Both the position numbers and the translations under genes were made by a program. Positions 16,480 to 25,171 of a DNA stretch of 64,000 nucleotides are shown piece by piece; within the stretch, counting starts at the first letter, position 1, and every line of letters begins with the position of its first letter. Below the pieces are notes generated by a model that was not told where the DNA came from, ran no database searches, and worked only from the letters and a program-made list of their open reading frames with translations. Source of the DNA: Bacteroidota bacterium (lineage in GTDB: Bacteria > Bacteroidota > Ignavibacteria > Kryptoniales > JAKASW01); NCBI GenBank assembly GCA_023480735.1, contig JAMCXB010000062.1:1-64000 (forward strand), given 5' to 3'.

Positions 16480-17418
16480 ATGACTATCAAACCGCCCTGC
16501 CTGAAAAAAGGGGACCTCATTTCGATCGTTTCGCCAGCAAGCACTCCTACTGATGCTTCTCGTGTACATTCGTCCGTTAAGTATTTTGAGTCGAAGGGGT
16601 ACAGGGTGACGATCAGCAAGAACGTCTTCAACATTAACGGATACTTAGCCGGCACCGACGAGGAGCGGGCGGAAGACCTCAACCAGGCGTTTGCGGACAA
16701 GAACGTGAGAGCCATCGTTTGTTCGCGGGGAGGTTATGGCACACCCAGAATTCTCGACAGACTTGACTACGGACTGATCAGAAGAAATCCCAAGCTACTC
16801 ATAGGGTATTCGGACATAACGGCTCTCCAGCTGGCAATCTTCAAGAAAACCGGGCTGGTCACCTTCAGCGGTCCGATGGCGGCAGTCGAGTTTGGCAAGG
16901 ACATAGATCCCTATACGGAAGAAATGTTTTTTCAAATGGTTACCCAGCCGGGTAAAATTGGTCCGCTGAAAAATCACAAAAGTTTCAGGCTCTCATTCAA
17001 GGGCAAAAAGAGAGTACTGGGAAGGCTCCTTGGCGGAAACCTATCACTGATTACTTCGCTCTTCGGAACTCAGTATGCTCCTGATTTCTCTCGCAGCCTC
17101 CTCCTGATTGAAGAAGTCTCAGAAGAGCCCTATTCAATTGACAGAATGCTGACACAACTCCGGCTCTCAGGCGTCCTGAAGAAGGTGTCGGCATTCGTGC
17201 TTGGGCAATTCACGGAATGCAACCCCGAGGAGCCAAACAGGCCGCATCGGACGCTCGAGGAAATAATCAGCAATGATCTGCTTTCTTACAGGAAGGCATC
17301 GGTTTCGAATATTCCGTACGGACATGTGCCTGTCAAAATGACTCTGCCGATTGGCGTCTTGGCTTCGGTCGATCCGGTGAAGCGAAGATTCTCGATCGAC
17401 GAAGCCGCGGTAAGTTGA
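16480..17418 (+). CDS. ldcA: LD-carboxypeptidase, peptidase family S66
   Basis: The 312-residue enzyme matches the MccF/LdcA family, which removes the terminal D-Ala from murein tetrapeptides or inactivates microcin-type peptides. The nucleophile is Ser111 in LIGYSDIT. The glutamate of the triad lies in LLIEEVSE, and the histidine in IPYGHVPVK near residue 287. There is no signal peptide, so it should work on recycled peptidoglycan in the cytoplasm. The gene stands alone between tRNA-Phe and the next gene. Murein recycling is the likelier role; microcin immunity is the alternative. Confidence 0.88.
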   Translation: MTIKPPCLKKGDLISIVSPASTPTDASRVHSSVKYFESKGYRVTISKNVFNINGYLAGTDEERAEDLNQAFADKNVRAIVCSRGGYGTPRILDRLDYGLIRRNPKLLIGYSDITALQLAIFKKTGLVTFSGPMAAVEFGKDIDPYTEEMFFQMVTQPGKIGPLKNHKSFRLSFKGKKRVLGRLLGGNLSLITSLFGTQYAPDFSRSLLLIEEVSEEPYSIDRMLTQLRLSGVLKKVSAFVLGQFTECNPEEPNRPHRTLEEIISNDLLSYRKASVSNIPYGHVPVKMTLPIGVLASVDPVKRRFSIDEAAVS

Positions 17419-17519
17419 TGCCTTGGCCATCGCATTTCAGTGAGGACCCTGCACCAGTCATTGAAATTGCATGCCTACTCTGCTAAATTTTAATAACTTC
17501 ATAATAAACTGGACATTCC

Positions 17520-18500
17520 ATGGAAACAAATCTAATTACAAGTATTAAAGGAAAGGCACGTGCCGCCAAGAGGCACATAGTGCTCCCTGATTCGCTCGAT
17601 GAGCGCGCGATCCGGGCAGCAGGGCAAATTACAGATGAGTCTATTGCAAGGATTAGTTTGATTGGGAATGAGAAGAAGATTCTGGATAAGGCGAAAGAGC
17701 TGAATGTAAAATTGGATGGAGTATCGGTGGTAGATCCTGAAGAGGATGGAAAACTCGACGACTTTGCGGAAGAGTTTTTCGAATTGAGGAAGGCGAAGGG
17801 TCTTACCAAGCCTCAGGCCATCGAGGTAATGAAGAACTCAATGTTCTATGGTGCTATGATGGTACGCCGTGGAATTGCGGACGGCAGCGTTGCGGGTTCC
17901 ATGTCTACGACGGCGGATGTCCTCCGGGCGGGCATACAGGTCATCGGGGTGAAAGAAGGGATCTCGATTGTGTCGAGCTTCTTCCTGATGATTTTTCCTC
18001 AAAAGGTCTATTCGTTTGCCGATTGTGCAGTTGTACCCGACCCGACGGCTGAACAGCTTGCCGACATCGCAATTACCACCGCAGAGAATCATAAGAAACT
18101 TGTAGGAGAAGAGCCTCGCGTCGCTATGCTGTCTTTTTCGACGAAGGGAAGTGCGAAGCACGATCTTGTTGACAAAGTGGTGCAGGCTACTGCGATTGCT
18201 CGGAAGAAAGCGCCGAGCTTAATCCTGGATGGCGAACTGCAACTTGATGCTGCCATCGTGCCTTCGGTCGCTTCACGGAAGGCTCCGGGCAGCAAGGTGA
18301 ACGGCGAAGCTAACGTCCTTATTTTTCCAGATCTCAACGCTGGCAACATCGGTTATAAGATGGCACAGCGGTTAGGCGACGCCGACGCGCTTGGACCCGT
18401 CGTCCAGGGGCTTAAGAAACCGGCATTCGATTTATCTCGCGGCTGCAGCGTTCAGGACATCGTAGATGTTGTGGCGATTAACTGCGTGATGGGTGTGTGA
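17520..18500 (+). CDS. pta: Phosphate acetyltransferase
   Basis: Pta interconverts acetyl-CoA and acetyl phosphate in acetate metabolism. The 326-residue protein is the short form without the DRTGG/AAA-type N-terminal extension. Recognisable family segments are [16 protein letters not shown] at the start, [20 protein letters not shown] around 117-136, [13 protein letters not shown] near 180, and the C-terminal [13 protein letters not shown] (about 278-290) and [10 protein letters not shown]. No acetate kinase gene is adjacent in this window. A phosphotransbutyrylase is the main alternative, but the motifs favour Pta. Confidence 0.9.
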   Translation: METNLITSIKGKARAAKRHIVLPDSLDERAIRAAGQITDESIARISLIGNEKKILDKAKELNVKLDGVSVVDPEEDGKLDDFAEEFFELRKAKGLTKPQAIEVMKNSMFYGAMMVRRGIADGSVAGSMSTTADVLRAGIQVIGVKEGISIVSSFFLMIFPQKVYSFADCAVVPDPTAEQLADIAITTAENHKKLVGEEPRVAMLSFSTKGSAKHDLVDKVVQATAIARKKAPSLILDGELQLDAAIVPSVASRKAPGSKVNGEANVLIFPDLNAGNIGYKMAQRLGDADALGPVVQGLKKPAFDLSRGCSVQDIVDVVAINCVMGV

Positions 18501-18561
18501 GGAATCCGATGCTTTCACTTGGATTCCACAGGTCTGCCCGAAATCCAGGTGGAAAGGAAAG

Positions 18562-18628
18562 CTAAACCACAAGAGACACGGAGAATAGAATTGAAATATA
18601 GAGACTCCGTGTCTCACTCCCTCTGTGA
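18562..18628. repeat. REP-like palindromic intergenic element
   Basis: GAGACACGGAG at 18573-18583 and CTCCGTGTCTC at 18605-18615 form a perfect 11-base inverted repeat around an AT-rich loop. The element begins TAAACCACAAGAG and ends with CTCTGTG, so the match extends imperfectly outward. A related but not identical palindrome starting with TTAACCACATAGGCAC (minus strand) occurs near 56,000. Both look like short mobile or REP-type repeats. Confidence 0.55.
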
Positions 18629-18751
18629 TTCGACTTCTTATCCGGACCGCCTGGTGACAGCCAGACCGCGCGGCTTTTTTTCTCTTCGGCTGTTTGCTAA
18701 TTTCATATTCAGATGCGGCATTTCAACCTTAAACAGGCGTATTGAAGTAAA

Positions 18752-19582
18752 ATGGCGGGTATAATGACCATCGGCGATGTAAAAGTGGGCGATACTAATC
18801 CACTGGTGATAATAGCGGGGCCGTGCGTCGTGGAGAGCCGCGAACTCGCTCTGACGGTAGCAAGGGACGCGAAGGAAATAACCGACAGACTCGGCCTGCC
18901 TTATATTTACAAGTCCAGCTACAAGAAGGCAAACCGGACAAGCGGCAAATCCTTTGTCGGTATAGGGATGGAGGAGGCTCTCAAGATTCTTGAGGAGGTC
19001 AAGCGAGAACTTGATGTGCCGATTTTGACCGATGTTCACTCGGAGACCGAGGTAGAGACCGCCGCGCAGGTTGCAGACGTACTCCAGATCCCGGCATTCC
19101 TCTGCCGACAAACCGAGCTTCTTCAGGCAGCCGGCCGGACGGGCAAGGCTGTGAACATAAAGAAAGGACAGTTCATGGCGCCCGAAGACATGTGTTTGCA
19201 GGCGGAGAAGGTACGAGAGACCGGCAACTCGCGGGTCATGTTGACAGAGCGCGGCACAACGTTCGGTTACCATAATTTAGTCGTCGATATGCGCTCACTG
19301 GTGATAATGCGGCAGAGCGGCTTCCCGGTCATCCTAGATGCGACTCACTCTCTTCAATTGCCCGGCGGCGATAAAGACAGAACCGGCGGCCAGCCCGAAT
19401 ACATATTCCCGATAACTCGTGCGGGCGTCGCAGTCGGAATAGACGGCCTGTTCCTGGAGACTCATCCTGACCCGGCCAGGGCGTTGAGCGATGCTTCGAC
19501 ACAGTTGCCGTTCAATTTGTTTGAGCCCCTTCTGGAACAAGTCCGGAGGATCGACATGCTAAGACGTGAGATTGTGAAATGA
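18752..19582 (+). CDS. kdsA: 3-deoxy-8-phosphooctulonate (Kdo-8-P) synthase
   Basis: KdsA condenses arabinose 5-phosphate with phosphoenolpyruvate to make Kdo-8-P, an inner-core LPS precursor. The 276-residue TIM-barrel enzyme shows IIAGPCVVESRE near residue 25, YKSSYKKANRTSG near 55, and the C-terminal LETHPDP followed by LSDASTQLP. It opens a seven-gene operon (kdsA, kdsC, unknown, kdsD, lptC, lptA, lptB) in which each gene overlaps or abuts the next. The start could be ATG 18752 or ATG 18764; the ribosome site is weak. Homology to DAHP synthase is expected, but the motifs are those of KdsA. Confidence 0.95.
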   Translation: MAGIMTIGDVKVGDTNPLVIIAGPCVVESRELALTVARDAKEITDRLGLPYIYKSSYKKANRTSGKSFVGIGMEEALKILEEVKRELDVPILTDVHSETEVETAAQVADVLQIPAFLCRQTELLQAAGRTGKAVNIKKGQFMAPEDMCLQAEKVRETGNSRVMLTERGTTFGYHNLVVDMRSLVIMRQSGFPVILDATHSLQLPGGDKDRTGGQPEYIFPITRAGVAVGIDGLFLETHPDPARALSDASTQLPFNLFEPLLEQVRRIDMLRREIVK

Positions 19583-20082
19583 CTCGTGCCCAGATGCTGG
19601 TTTCAAAACTAAAGAAGATAAAGGCAATCTTTCTTGACGTCGATGGCGTCCTCACGGATGGAACGATTATTTACGGGAGCGACGGACTCGAACTGAAAGT
19701 CTTCGATTCCAAGGATGGGTTTGGCATCGCAAACGCGATTCAAAACGGAATACGGGTGGGAATAATAACCGCCCGCAACTCCGAAGCGGTGAAGAGGCGT
19801 GCAAACGAACTTGGTATTGTGGATCTCTTTCAGGGGTCCATCGACAAGATTACTCCGCTTGAGGAAATAAAGAAGGCCTATTCACTCTCAGATTCAGAGA
19901 TAGCGTATGTCGGCGACGATATACTTGATTTGCCGGTGCTTCAGAGAGTGGGGTTCGGTGCCGCGCCCGCAAACGCGGTGCGGGATGTCAGGATCAAGGT
20001 CGATTACGTTGCTAAGTTACGCGGCGGGCATGGAGCAGTACGCGAAATTATCGATTTAATATTGAAAGTACAAAAGAAATAG
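19579..20082 (+). CDS. kdsC: Kdo-8-phosphate phosphatase (HAD superfamily)
   Basis: KdsC removes the phosphate from Kdo-8-P, giving Kdo. The 167-residue protein is a cap-less HAD phosphatase: FLDVDGVLTDG (nucleophile Asp near residue 19 and the +2 Asp), ITARNSEAVKRRA for motif II, and GDDILDLPVL for motif IV. It overlaps kdsA by 4 bases and its stop overlaps the GTG of the next gene. The position directly after kdsA makes the assignment firm. Confidence 0.94.
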   Translation: MTRAQMLVSKLKKIKAIFLDVDGVLTDGTIIYGSDGLELKVFDSKDGFGIANAIQNGIRVGIITARNSEAVKRRANELGIVDLFQGSIDKITPLEEIKKAYSLSDSEIAYVGDDILDLPVLQRVGFGAAPANAVRDVRIKVDYVAKLRGGHGAVREIIDLILKVQKK

Positions 20083-20876
20083 TGCCGCTTCCGATTTCGA
20101 ATAATGGCAAAGAGTTTCCGCGCGAATTGACTCCGTTGGAGCAAGAGTTAATCTTTAGCCTGCTTCCCGAGCGTTCCGAAATATACCGTCGTTACCGTGA
20201 ACGAATCCAAGGTATGAAGGTTGTCGGACTCGGAAGGCGCGGTGCCGGGCATCTTGTCCTCGGTGAACATAGACCGCAGGCAGACACTCTCGAACTGCTT
20301 ACTCCTGTTTTCGCTTTGGGCGGCGCCGAGCACGTCACGACCAGTGTGACCGTCGTGATTCACGAAATAGCGGAAGAAACCATATCCGTGGAACTGATGA
20401 TATTGAAAGGAAACTTCGAAGAGCTCGATGTTGGTAACGCAAGGAAATGGTCTATTTCTGACTGGAATCCAGGAGAGGTCTGTCCGAAATGCTCCGTTCC
20501 TGTGAGGGAGATAAGCCTGCCGGTTGTGAAGAGTGATTGCGAGACGACGCTGGCGGTGTGCAGGGAACATCGCGGGATCTGGATCAGCGACGGCGATTTA
20601 AAAATGAATCATATCATCCCTGTAACCAGCTTTCTGAGCGAGCTGGACAGGCAAATGGCGCTGCAGGGAGTCAAGCGTGGATATCGCTCGCCTGGGCAGA
20701 TTTTCAATGAACTGGAGAGCTATTCGGATACGGAATTTGTTCGCGCTTTTGTTCTCTATAATAAATTCTGGAGAAAGATGGATATCAAGGATATCGCCTT
20801 TGAGCCGGCGGTAAATCGCTCATTCGCTTCAAGGCTCGTATCAAGACTTGTCCGGAAAGGGAGAGGGAAGCACTGA
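20082..20876 (+). CDS. Uncharacterised protein within the Kdo/LPS operon
   Basis: The 264-residue product is tightly placed between kdsC and kdsD, overlapping both by one base, so it is certainly co-transcribed. No signal peptide or membrane segment is visible. A CPKC motif near residue 139 and two further cysteines (KSDCETT, LAVCREH) within 30 residues could form a zinc site. The N-terminal half has RRYRERI and a beta-rich segment, the C-terminal part is basic (SRLVSRLVRKGRGKH). I do not recognise a family. The context suggests a role in Kdo or LPS synthesis or its control, which is inference only. Confidence 0.75.
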   Translation: MPLPISNNGKEFPRELTPLEQELIFSLLPERSEIYRRYRERIQGMKVVGLGRRGAGHLVLGEHRPQADTLELLTPVFALGGAEHVTTSVTVVIHEIAEETISVELMILKGNFEELDVGNARKWSISDWNPGEVCPKCSVPVREISLPVVKSDCETTLAVCREHRGIWISDGDLKMNHIIPVTSFLSELDRQMALQGVKRGYRSPGQIFNELESYSDTEFVRAFVLYNKFWRKMDIKDIAFEPAVNRSFASRLVSRLVRKGRGKH

Positions 20877-21853
20877 TGGATGCCGTAGAGAAAGGGAAAG
20901 AGGTCGTAAGGATTGAGGCAGAGGCGGTCAGAGCGCTGGAAGCGAAACTCGACCAGGCATTTGCGGGCGCGGTCGAGCTCATTGCGAAGACCGACGGCAG
21001 GGTTGTAATAACAGGTATGGGGAAATCTGGGCTGATAGCACGGAAAATTGTCGCGACGATGAACTCTACCGGTACGCCCGCGATCTTTCTTCACCCGAGC
21101 GACGCGGTCCACGGCGACCTCGGAATGGTCAGGCCGGAAGATGTGGTCGTTTGCATTTCGAAGAGCGGCGACACCGAAGAGGTCGTCCAGCTTCTTCCGA
21201 TGTTCAAGAGAATCGGCGTTCCGGTAATTTCAATCATCGGGAATAAGAACTCGAAGCTCGGCAGGGAAAGCGATTTCGTGCTTGACGCGGGCGTCGAGCA
21301 GGAAGCCTGCCCGTATGATCTGGCGCCGACAGCTTCTACTACCGCCGCACTAGTAATAGGAGATGCGCTTGCCATAACGCTTCTCAACAGGAACCACTTT
21401 ACGGAAGAGAAGTTTGCGTTCTATCATCCCGGCGGCAATTTGGGTAAAAGACTTTTCCTGAGAGCCGAAGAGTTGATGGTGAAGGGAAAAGATGTGCCGA
21501 AGGTTCTGGATACGGCATCGCTCAGAGAAACTATCCTTGCGATGACATCGGGACGCTTGGGTGCCACCTGTGTCGTCAATTCCACGGGCGAGCTGACCGG
21601 AATAGTGACAGACGGCGATTTGCGAAGGCTGCTTCAAAAGGATCATGATTTTTCGAAGATTACCGCCCAGGATCTGATGACAAAGAATCCAAAGGTCATA
21701 AAGCCGAATGTCCTGGCTGTCGCAGCGATAGAGGCAATGGAGAACTTTAATATTACACAACTCATCGTAACAGATGATTCACACAGGCCGATTGGAATGC
21801 TTCATCTGCACGACCTGGTGAAGGCGGGGCTCTCTCCCAAATCGGAATCATGA
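20876..21853 (+). CDS. kdsD: Arabinose-5-phosphate isomerase, SIS-CBS type
   Basis: KdsD converts ribulose 5-phosphate to arabinose 5-phosphate, the substrate of KdsA. The 325-residue enzyme has an N-terminal SIS domain (GRVVITGMGKSGLIARKI near 40; STGTPAIFLHPSDAVHGDLG; SKSGDTEEVV) and two CBS domains after residue 205 (GRLGATCVVNSTGELTGIVTDGD, then NITQLIVTD). It overlaps neighbours on both sides by a base or four. With kdsA and kdsC it completes the route to Kdo. Confidence 0.95.
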   Translation: MDAVEKGKEVVRIEAEAVRALEAKLDQAFAGAVELIAKTDGRVVITGMGKSGLIARKIVATMNSTGTPAIFLHPSDAVHGDLGMVRPEDVVVCISKSGDTEEVVQLLPMFKRIGVPVISIIGNKNSKLGRESDFVLDAGVEQEACPYDLAPTASTTAALVIGDALAITLLNRNHFTEEKFAFYHPGGNLGKRLFLRAEELMVKGKDVPKVLDTASLRETILAMTSGRLGATCVVNSTGELTGIVTDGDLRRLLQKDHDFSKITAQDLMTKNPKVIKPNVLAVAAIEAMENFNITQLIVTDDSHRPIGMLHLHDLVKAGLSPKSES

Positions 21854-22392
21854 GGAGATTTTTCTTCCTGTCTTTGCTCGCTTTTCAGCTTCCCGCTATC
21901 AGCTTCTATGGCTGCGCGGACAAGCTCAAGCCCACGGTGGTCCCGGTCTCAGGCCAGGTTCCGGATCAGGAGAGCTGGAACTCTACGATTGTATTCTCGG
22001 ACAGCGGAATGACCCGCGGCATCCTGAAGGCAGGCCATCTCATGATTTACAATAATCTCAACATGACTTATCTCGGCGACAGCATCCGGGTCGACTTCTT
22101 CGATGACATGGGAAGGCACACCAGCTACCTTACCGCCGACAGCGGAATCGTAAATAATCAAAACAACAATCTCGAAGCGATAGGCAACGTCTATGCCCAC
22201 AGCGACAGCGGCACGTCACTCTGGACGCAGAGACTCTTTTGGAACAACTCTACGGAGAAGATTACTTCCGATGTTTATGTGAAAATCGTGTCGCCAAAGG
22301 AAACGATAGAGGGCATCGGGTTTGAGTCTGATCGCGACCTGCGAAACTACAGGATATTTAACGTCAGTGGGGAGGCAAAGAGCACGAAATGA
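21850..22392 (+). CDS. lptC: LPS export periplasmic protein LptC (lipoprotein-like)
   Basis: This 180-residue protein begins with a signal sequence ending FYGC (Cys near residue 22), so it may be lipidated. The mature part has the beta-jellyroll repeats of the LptC/OstA class: ILKAGHLMIYNN, VDFFDDMGRHTSYLTADSG, EAIGNVYAHSDSG. LptC carries LPS from the LptBFG extractor to LptA. It overlaps kdsD and the LptA-like gene by 4 bases each. lptF and lptG are not in the window. Confidence 0.85.
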   Translation: MRRFFFLSLLAFQLPAISFYGCADKLKPTVVPVSGQVPDQESWNSTIVFSDSGMTRGILKAGHLMIYNNLNMTYLGDSIRVDFFDDMGRHTSYLTADSGIVNNQNNNLEAIGNVYAHSDSGTSLWTQRLFWNNSTEKITSDVYVKIVSPKETIEGIGFESDRDLRNYRIFNVSGEAKSTK

Positions 22393-23756
22393 ATCTACTC
22401 GTGAGATGTCTGCGATTCGAAAGATCAAATGCGAAATGCAGGATGCAGGAAGCAAGAGAGGAACGACCAATAAATGGTCTCGTCCGTCACGCCGCATTTC
22501 CACTCTGTTCTCTCTTTTTCCTCTTCTCCGGTTTCTCTGCTTTTTCCCAGGTCTACGCTCAGGATCAAACTGTTCACCTGATTCATGCCGATAGCCTTAT
22601 CGGTTATACGATAGGCGCAGACTCTTACCGCGAGCTCATTGGGCATGTGACAATGCGGCATAAGAATACGGTCCTCAAGTGCGACAGCGCGCTGCAGAAC
22701 CTGACGCTGGATATTGTAAACCTCTACGGCAACGTCGAAGTCAGGGATGATACGCTGACTCTCCTCACAAAACAGGCCCAATATTCGGGCAAGACAAGCA
22801 CGGTTACGAGCAACACGGCCGTTTACCTGAATGACCGGAGGCGCACGCTCACAGCCGACAGCGGCAGCTACGACTCTCAGACTAAGATGGCACACTTCTA
22901 CGGGAACGTATTCGTACGGGACTCGGTATCGCAGCTGAGGGCACAGCGGCTTATCTATTATCGAGACGAGGGGAAGACGATAGCCGACGCGCAGGTACGG
23001 ATCAAGAGCCTCCAGAATAATGTGACGGTATACGGCTCCCACTTCGAGAATTATGAGAAGAAAGATTACAGCCTGATGTCCGGTAGGCCGCTCCTCGTTC
23101 AGATCGACACGAGTTCCGACGGCAAGATTGACACATTAATGATAACTTCGCGGACCATGCAGGCCTTCCGCGACACTTCGAACCAGCGATTCGTCGCGGA
23201 AGACAGCGTGCTGATAATCCGGGGCAGTCTTTCCGCGCGGTGCGGACTTGGGACTTATTTCTCGAAAGACAGCGTAGTGGTGCTTCAGAAACAGCCTGTT
23301 GTGTGGTACGAAGATAATCAACTTACAGGCGACAGCATTGCTGTGTATATTGTCAACAAGCGGGTATCGCGCGTTAACGTCGTCGGCGCAGCCTTCGCGG
23401 TTTCGCAGAGTGACTCGATCTATGCGAACCGGTTTAACCAGCTCAAAGGGAGAAGGCTTTCCATGTTTCTCAAAGACAGGAAGGTAGACCGCATAATCGT
23501 TGAAAGTAACGCCACGAGTTTGTATTATCTCTACGACAAGAATAAACCTAATGGAATCAACAGAGTGAGCGGCGATCGCGTCGTTATGTATTTCACAGAC
23601 GGAAAAATAGACAGGATAGCGGTTATAAGCGGGGTCGAAGGGGACTACTATCCTGAGAAGATGATTGCCGACAACACAGGAACGTATAACCTCGCAGGCT
23701 TCACCTATATCAAGAACAGGCCCGACAGGGGAGACTTTCCCACGAGTTGGAAGTGA
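22389..23756 (+). CDS. lptA: LptA/OstA-like LPS transport protein
   Basis: The 455-residue protein has a long N-terminal stretch before a hydrophobic signal (about residues 36-58, ending SQVYAQD), then many beta-jellyroll repeats of the OstA type (NLYGNVEVRDDTLTLLTKQA; TADSGSYDSQTKMAHFYGNV; VEGDYYPEK). LptA forms the periplasmic bridge for LPS. This protein is far longer than the ~185-residue E. coli LptA; long OstA-like versions occur in Bacteroidota. ATG 22443 may be a better start than 22389, because the first 18 residues look non-coding. It is followed by lptB. Confidence 0.82.
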   Translation: MNLLVRCLRFERSNAKCRMQEAREERPINGLVRHAAFPLCSLFFLFSGFSAFSQVYAQDQTVHLIHADSLIGYTIGADSYRELIGHVTMRHKNTVLKCDSALQNLTLDIVNLYGNVEVRDDTLTLLTKQAQYSGKTSTVTSNTAVYLNDRRRTLTADSGSYDSQTKMAHFYGNVFVRDSVSQLRAQRLIYYRDEGKTIADAQVRIKSLQNNVTVYGSHFENYEKKDYSLMSGRPLLVQIDTSSDGKIDTLMITSRTMQAFRDTSNQRFVAEDSVLIIRGSLSARCGLGTYFSKDSVVVLQKQPVVWYEDNQLTGDSIAVYIVNKRVSRVNVVGAAFAVSQSDSIYANRFNQLKGRRLSMFLKDRKVDRIIVESNATSLYYLYDKNKPNGINRVSGDRVVMYFTDGKIDRIAVISGVEGDYYPEKMIADNTGTYNLAGFTYIKNRPDRGDFPTSWK

Positions 23757-24541
23757 GCGATAATCTGGTAGAACAGCAGGAAATCACGAAGACTTCCGAG
23801 GAGACTATGCGGAGCGTACTCTACTCAAGCGAGCTACAGAAGCGCTATAAGAAGAAGTACGTTGTCAACGGAGTTTCGGTCGAGGTCAAGCAGGGAGAGG
23901 TTGTCGGACTATTGGGACCCAACGGAGCGGGGAAGACGACCACTTTTTATATGATGGTCGGGATGATCAAGCCCAACTCCGGGCGTGTGTTCATCGACAA
24001 CACGGAGATAACCACACTTGCGATGTACAGGAGGGCACGCCTCGGCATCGGCTACCTTCCGCAGGAAGCCTCCATCTTCAGAAAAATGACCGTCGAAGAC
24101 AACATCCTGGCGGTGCTCGAATACAGGAAGATGGATCACGCCGACAGGAAAAAGAGATGCGCCAATCTCATGAGTGAACTTGGGATAACTCACATACGCA
24201 AGACGCACGGCTACGCGCTGAGCGGCGGAGAACGGAGGAGGACAGAGATTGCACGAGCGCTCGCTACCGAGCCGAAGTTTATGCTGCTTGATGAACCGTT
24301 CGCCGGAATAGATCCACTTGCCGTCGAAGACATAATGAAGATTGTGGTCAGTCTAAAGCAGAAGGGAATCGGGGTACTTATCACCGACCACAACGTGCAT
24401 GAAACGCTTTCAATCGTTGATCGGGCTTATCTGCTGTTCGAAGGGAAGATCCTGAAGTCGGGGAGCTCAGAGTTCCTTGCCAATGATCCCGAGGCGCGGA
24501 AATTGTACCTGGGTGAAAACTTTAGACTGGATAGGTACTGA
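23747..24541 (+). CDS. lptB: LPS export ABC transporter ATPase LptB
   Basis: LptB powers LPS extraction from the inner membrane. The ~264-residue ATPase shows Walker A GPNGAGKTT (about residues 57-65), a Q-loop GYLPQEASIF, the signature LSGGERRRTEIARAL, Walker B FMLLDEPFAGIDP and the switch histidine in ITDHNVHE. The TTG start at 23747 overlaps the previous gene by 10 bases; ATG 23807 (MRSVLYSSELQKRY) is an equally good start judged by family length. It ends the operon. Confidence 0.94.
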   Translation: MEVSDNLVEQQEITKTSEETMRSVLYSSELQKRYKKKYVVNGVSVEVKQGEVVGLLGPNGAGKTTTFYMMVGMIKPNSGRVFIDNTEITTLAMYRRARLGIGYLPQEASIFRKMTVEDNILAVLEYRKMDHADRKKRCANLMSELGITHIRKTHGYALSGGERRRTEIARALATEPKFMLLDEPFAGIDPLAVEDIMKIVVSLKQKGIGVLITDHNVHETLSIVDRAYLLFEGKILKSGSSEFLANDPEARKLYLGENFRLDRY

Positions 24542-24764
24542 GGAGAAGTTGGATTTTGTGGAACGAGATTCGGCGATCATTCAATCGTTTGAATCGTGCT
24601 TTTATCACGACGGAGTATTAGTTTTAACGGTCAGGGAATAACAGAAGCTCGCATTTCAGAAAAAGTTGCCGCAGCCTGACGATGCTTAATATAAAGGTTG
24701 ACTAGAAATGCTGATCAGACAACATATTATCGGTAGTTATTAAGAGAAGTTCAGCGTGTATGAA

Positions 24765-24799
24765 TAATTGCCACTCACTTCGGAAGTGAGCAGCAATTA
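24765..24799. repeat. Long hairpin (35 bases)
   Basis: TAATTGC (24765-24771) pairs with GCAATTA (24793-24799), and CTCACTT (24774-24780) with AAGTGAG (24784-24790), with a CA/CA internal loop and a three-base CGG loop. There is no clean downstream T run, so it is not a canonical terminator. It lies 224 bases after lptB and 20 bases before a likely promoter. It may end LPS operon transcripts or be a regulator site. Confidence 0.55.
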
Positions 24800-24818
24800 G
24801 CTTCAGAAATTTTCCTCC

Positions 24819-24848
24819 TTGCACAATTGAGCGCTATGTGTTTATATT
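24819..24848 (+). promoter_or_regulatory. Candidate sigma-70-type promoter for the aroF leader
   Basis: TTGCAC at 24819-24824 and TATATT at 24843-24848 are 18 bases apart. Transcription would begin near 24855, just before the AGAGAG at 24861-24866 and the aromatic-codon leader frame. The match is a visual one against the sigma-70 pattern; Bacteroidetes-type promoters may differ. Confidence 0.45.
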
Positions 24849-24854
24849 AACCAG

Positions 24855-24986
24855 TTGAAAAGAGAGACTAACATAAGCAGATTAAGAACCGCCTCGAGTG
24901 ATAATTCTGCTTCTCCTTCCGGCCCCCGGTCCCCTTGGGCCAATTGGTTTTACTCCTACTACTATTTTCCCCTCCGGGGGAAATGA
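24855..24986 (+). promoter_or_regulatory. Candidate attenuator leader rich in aromatic codons, upstream of aroF-tyrA
   Basis: One frame, ending at TGA 24984-24986, reads W-F-Y-S-Y-Y-Y-F at 24945-24968, seven aromatic codons in eight, with another Trp codon at 24936. The downstream genes make aromatic amino acids, so ribosome stalling on these codons would sense Phe/Tyr/Trp supply. Two exclusive pairings are possible: TTTCCCC with GGGGAAA (24966-24972/24977-24983), or CCCCCGG (24923-24929) with CCGGGGG (24974-24980), which would loop out the aromatic codons. GGCCC/GGGCC (24921-24925/24937-24941) is a third hairpin. The start is uncertain: TTG 24855, or a non-standard ATA at 24873 placed well after AGAGAG. 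No U-run terminator is visible. Confidence 0.6.
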
Positions 24987-25171
24987 CCTTATTGTATCTA
25001 TAGACATATTCTATTTGAAAACCGAAGGCCGAATGTCGCGGTCATATCTGATACGATAATTCCAATCCATTATAGCGTGAATCTTCCGAGTTGGAATTGA
25101 CATTAGAGTTGCTTAAGCGGTGTGGTGTTGCCGCCAACATTGATAAATAAAAGGTTATGAAAGGGAAATAA

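Noticed and set aside
24966-24983. Hairpin TTTCCCC/GGGGAAA as a Rho-independent terminator
   Set aside because: It is not followed by a T run; it was kept only as part of the leader structure.
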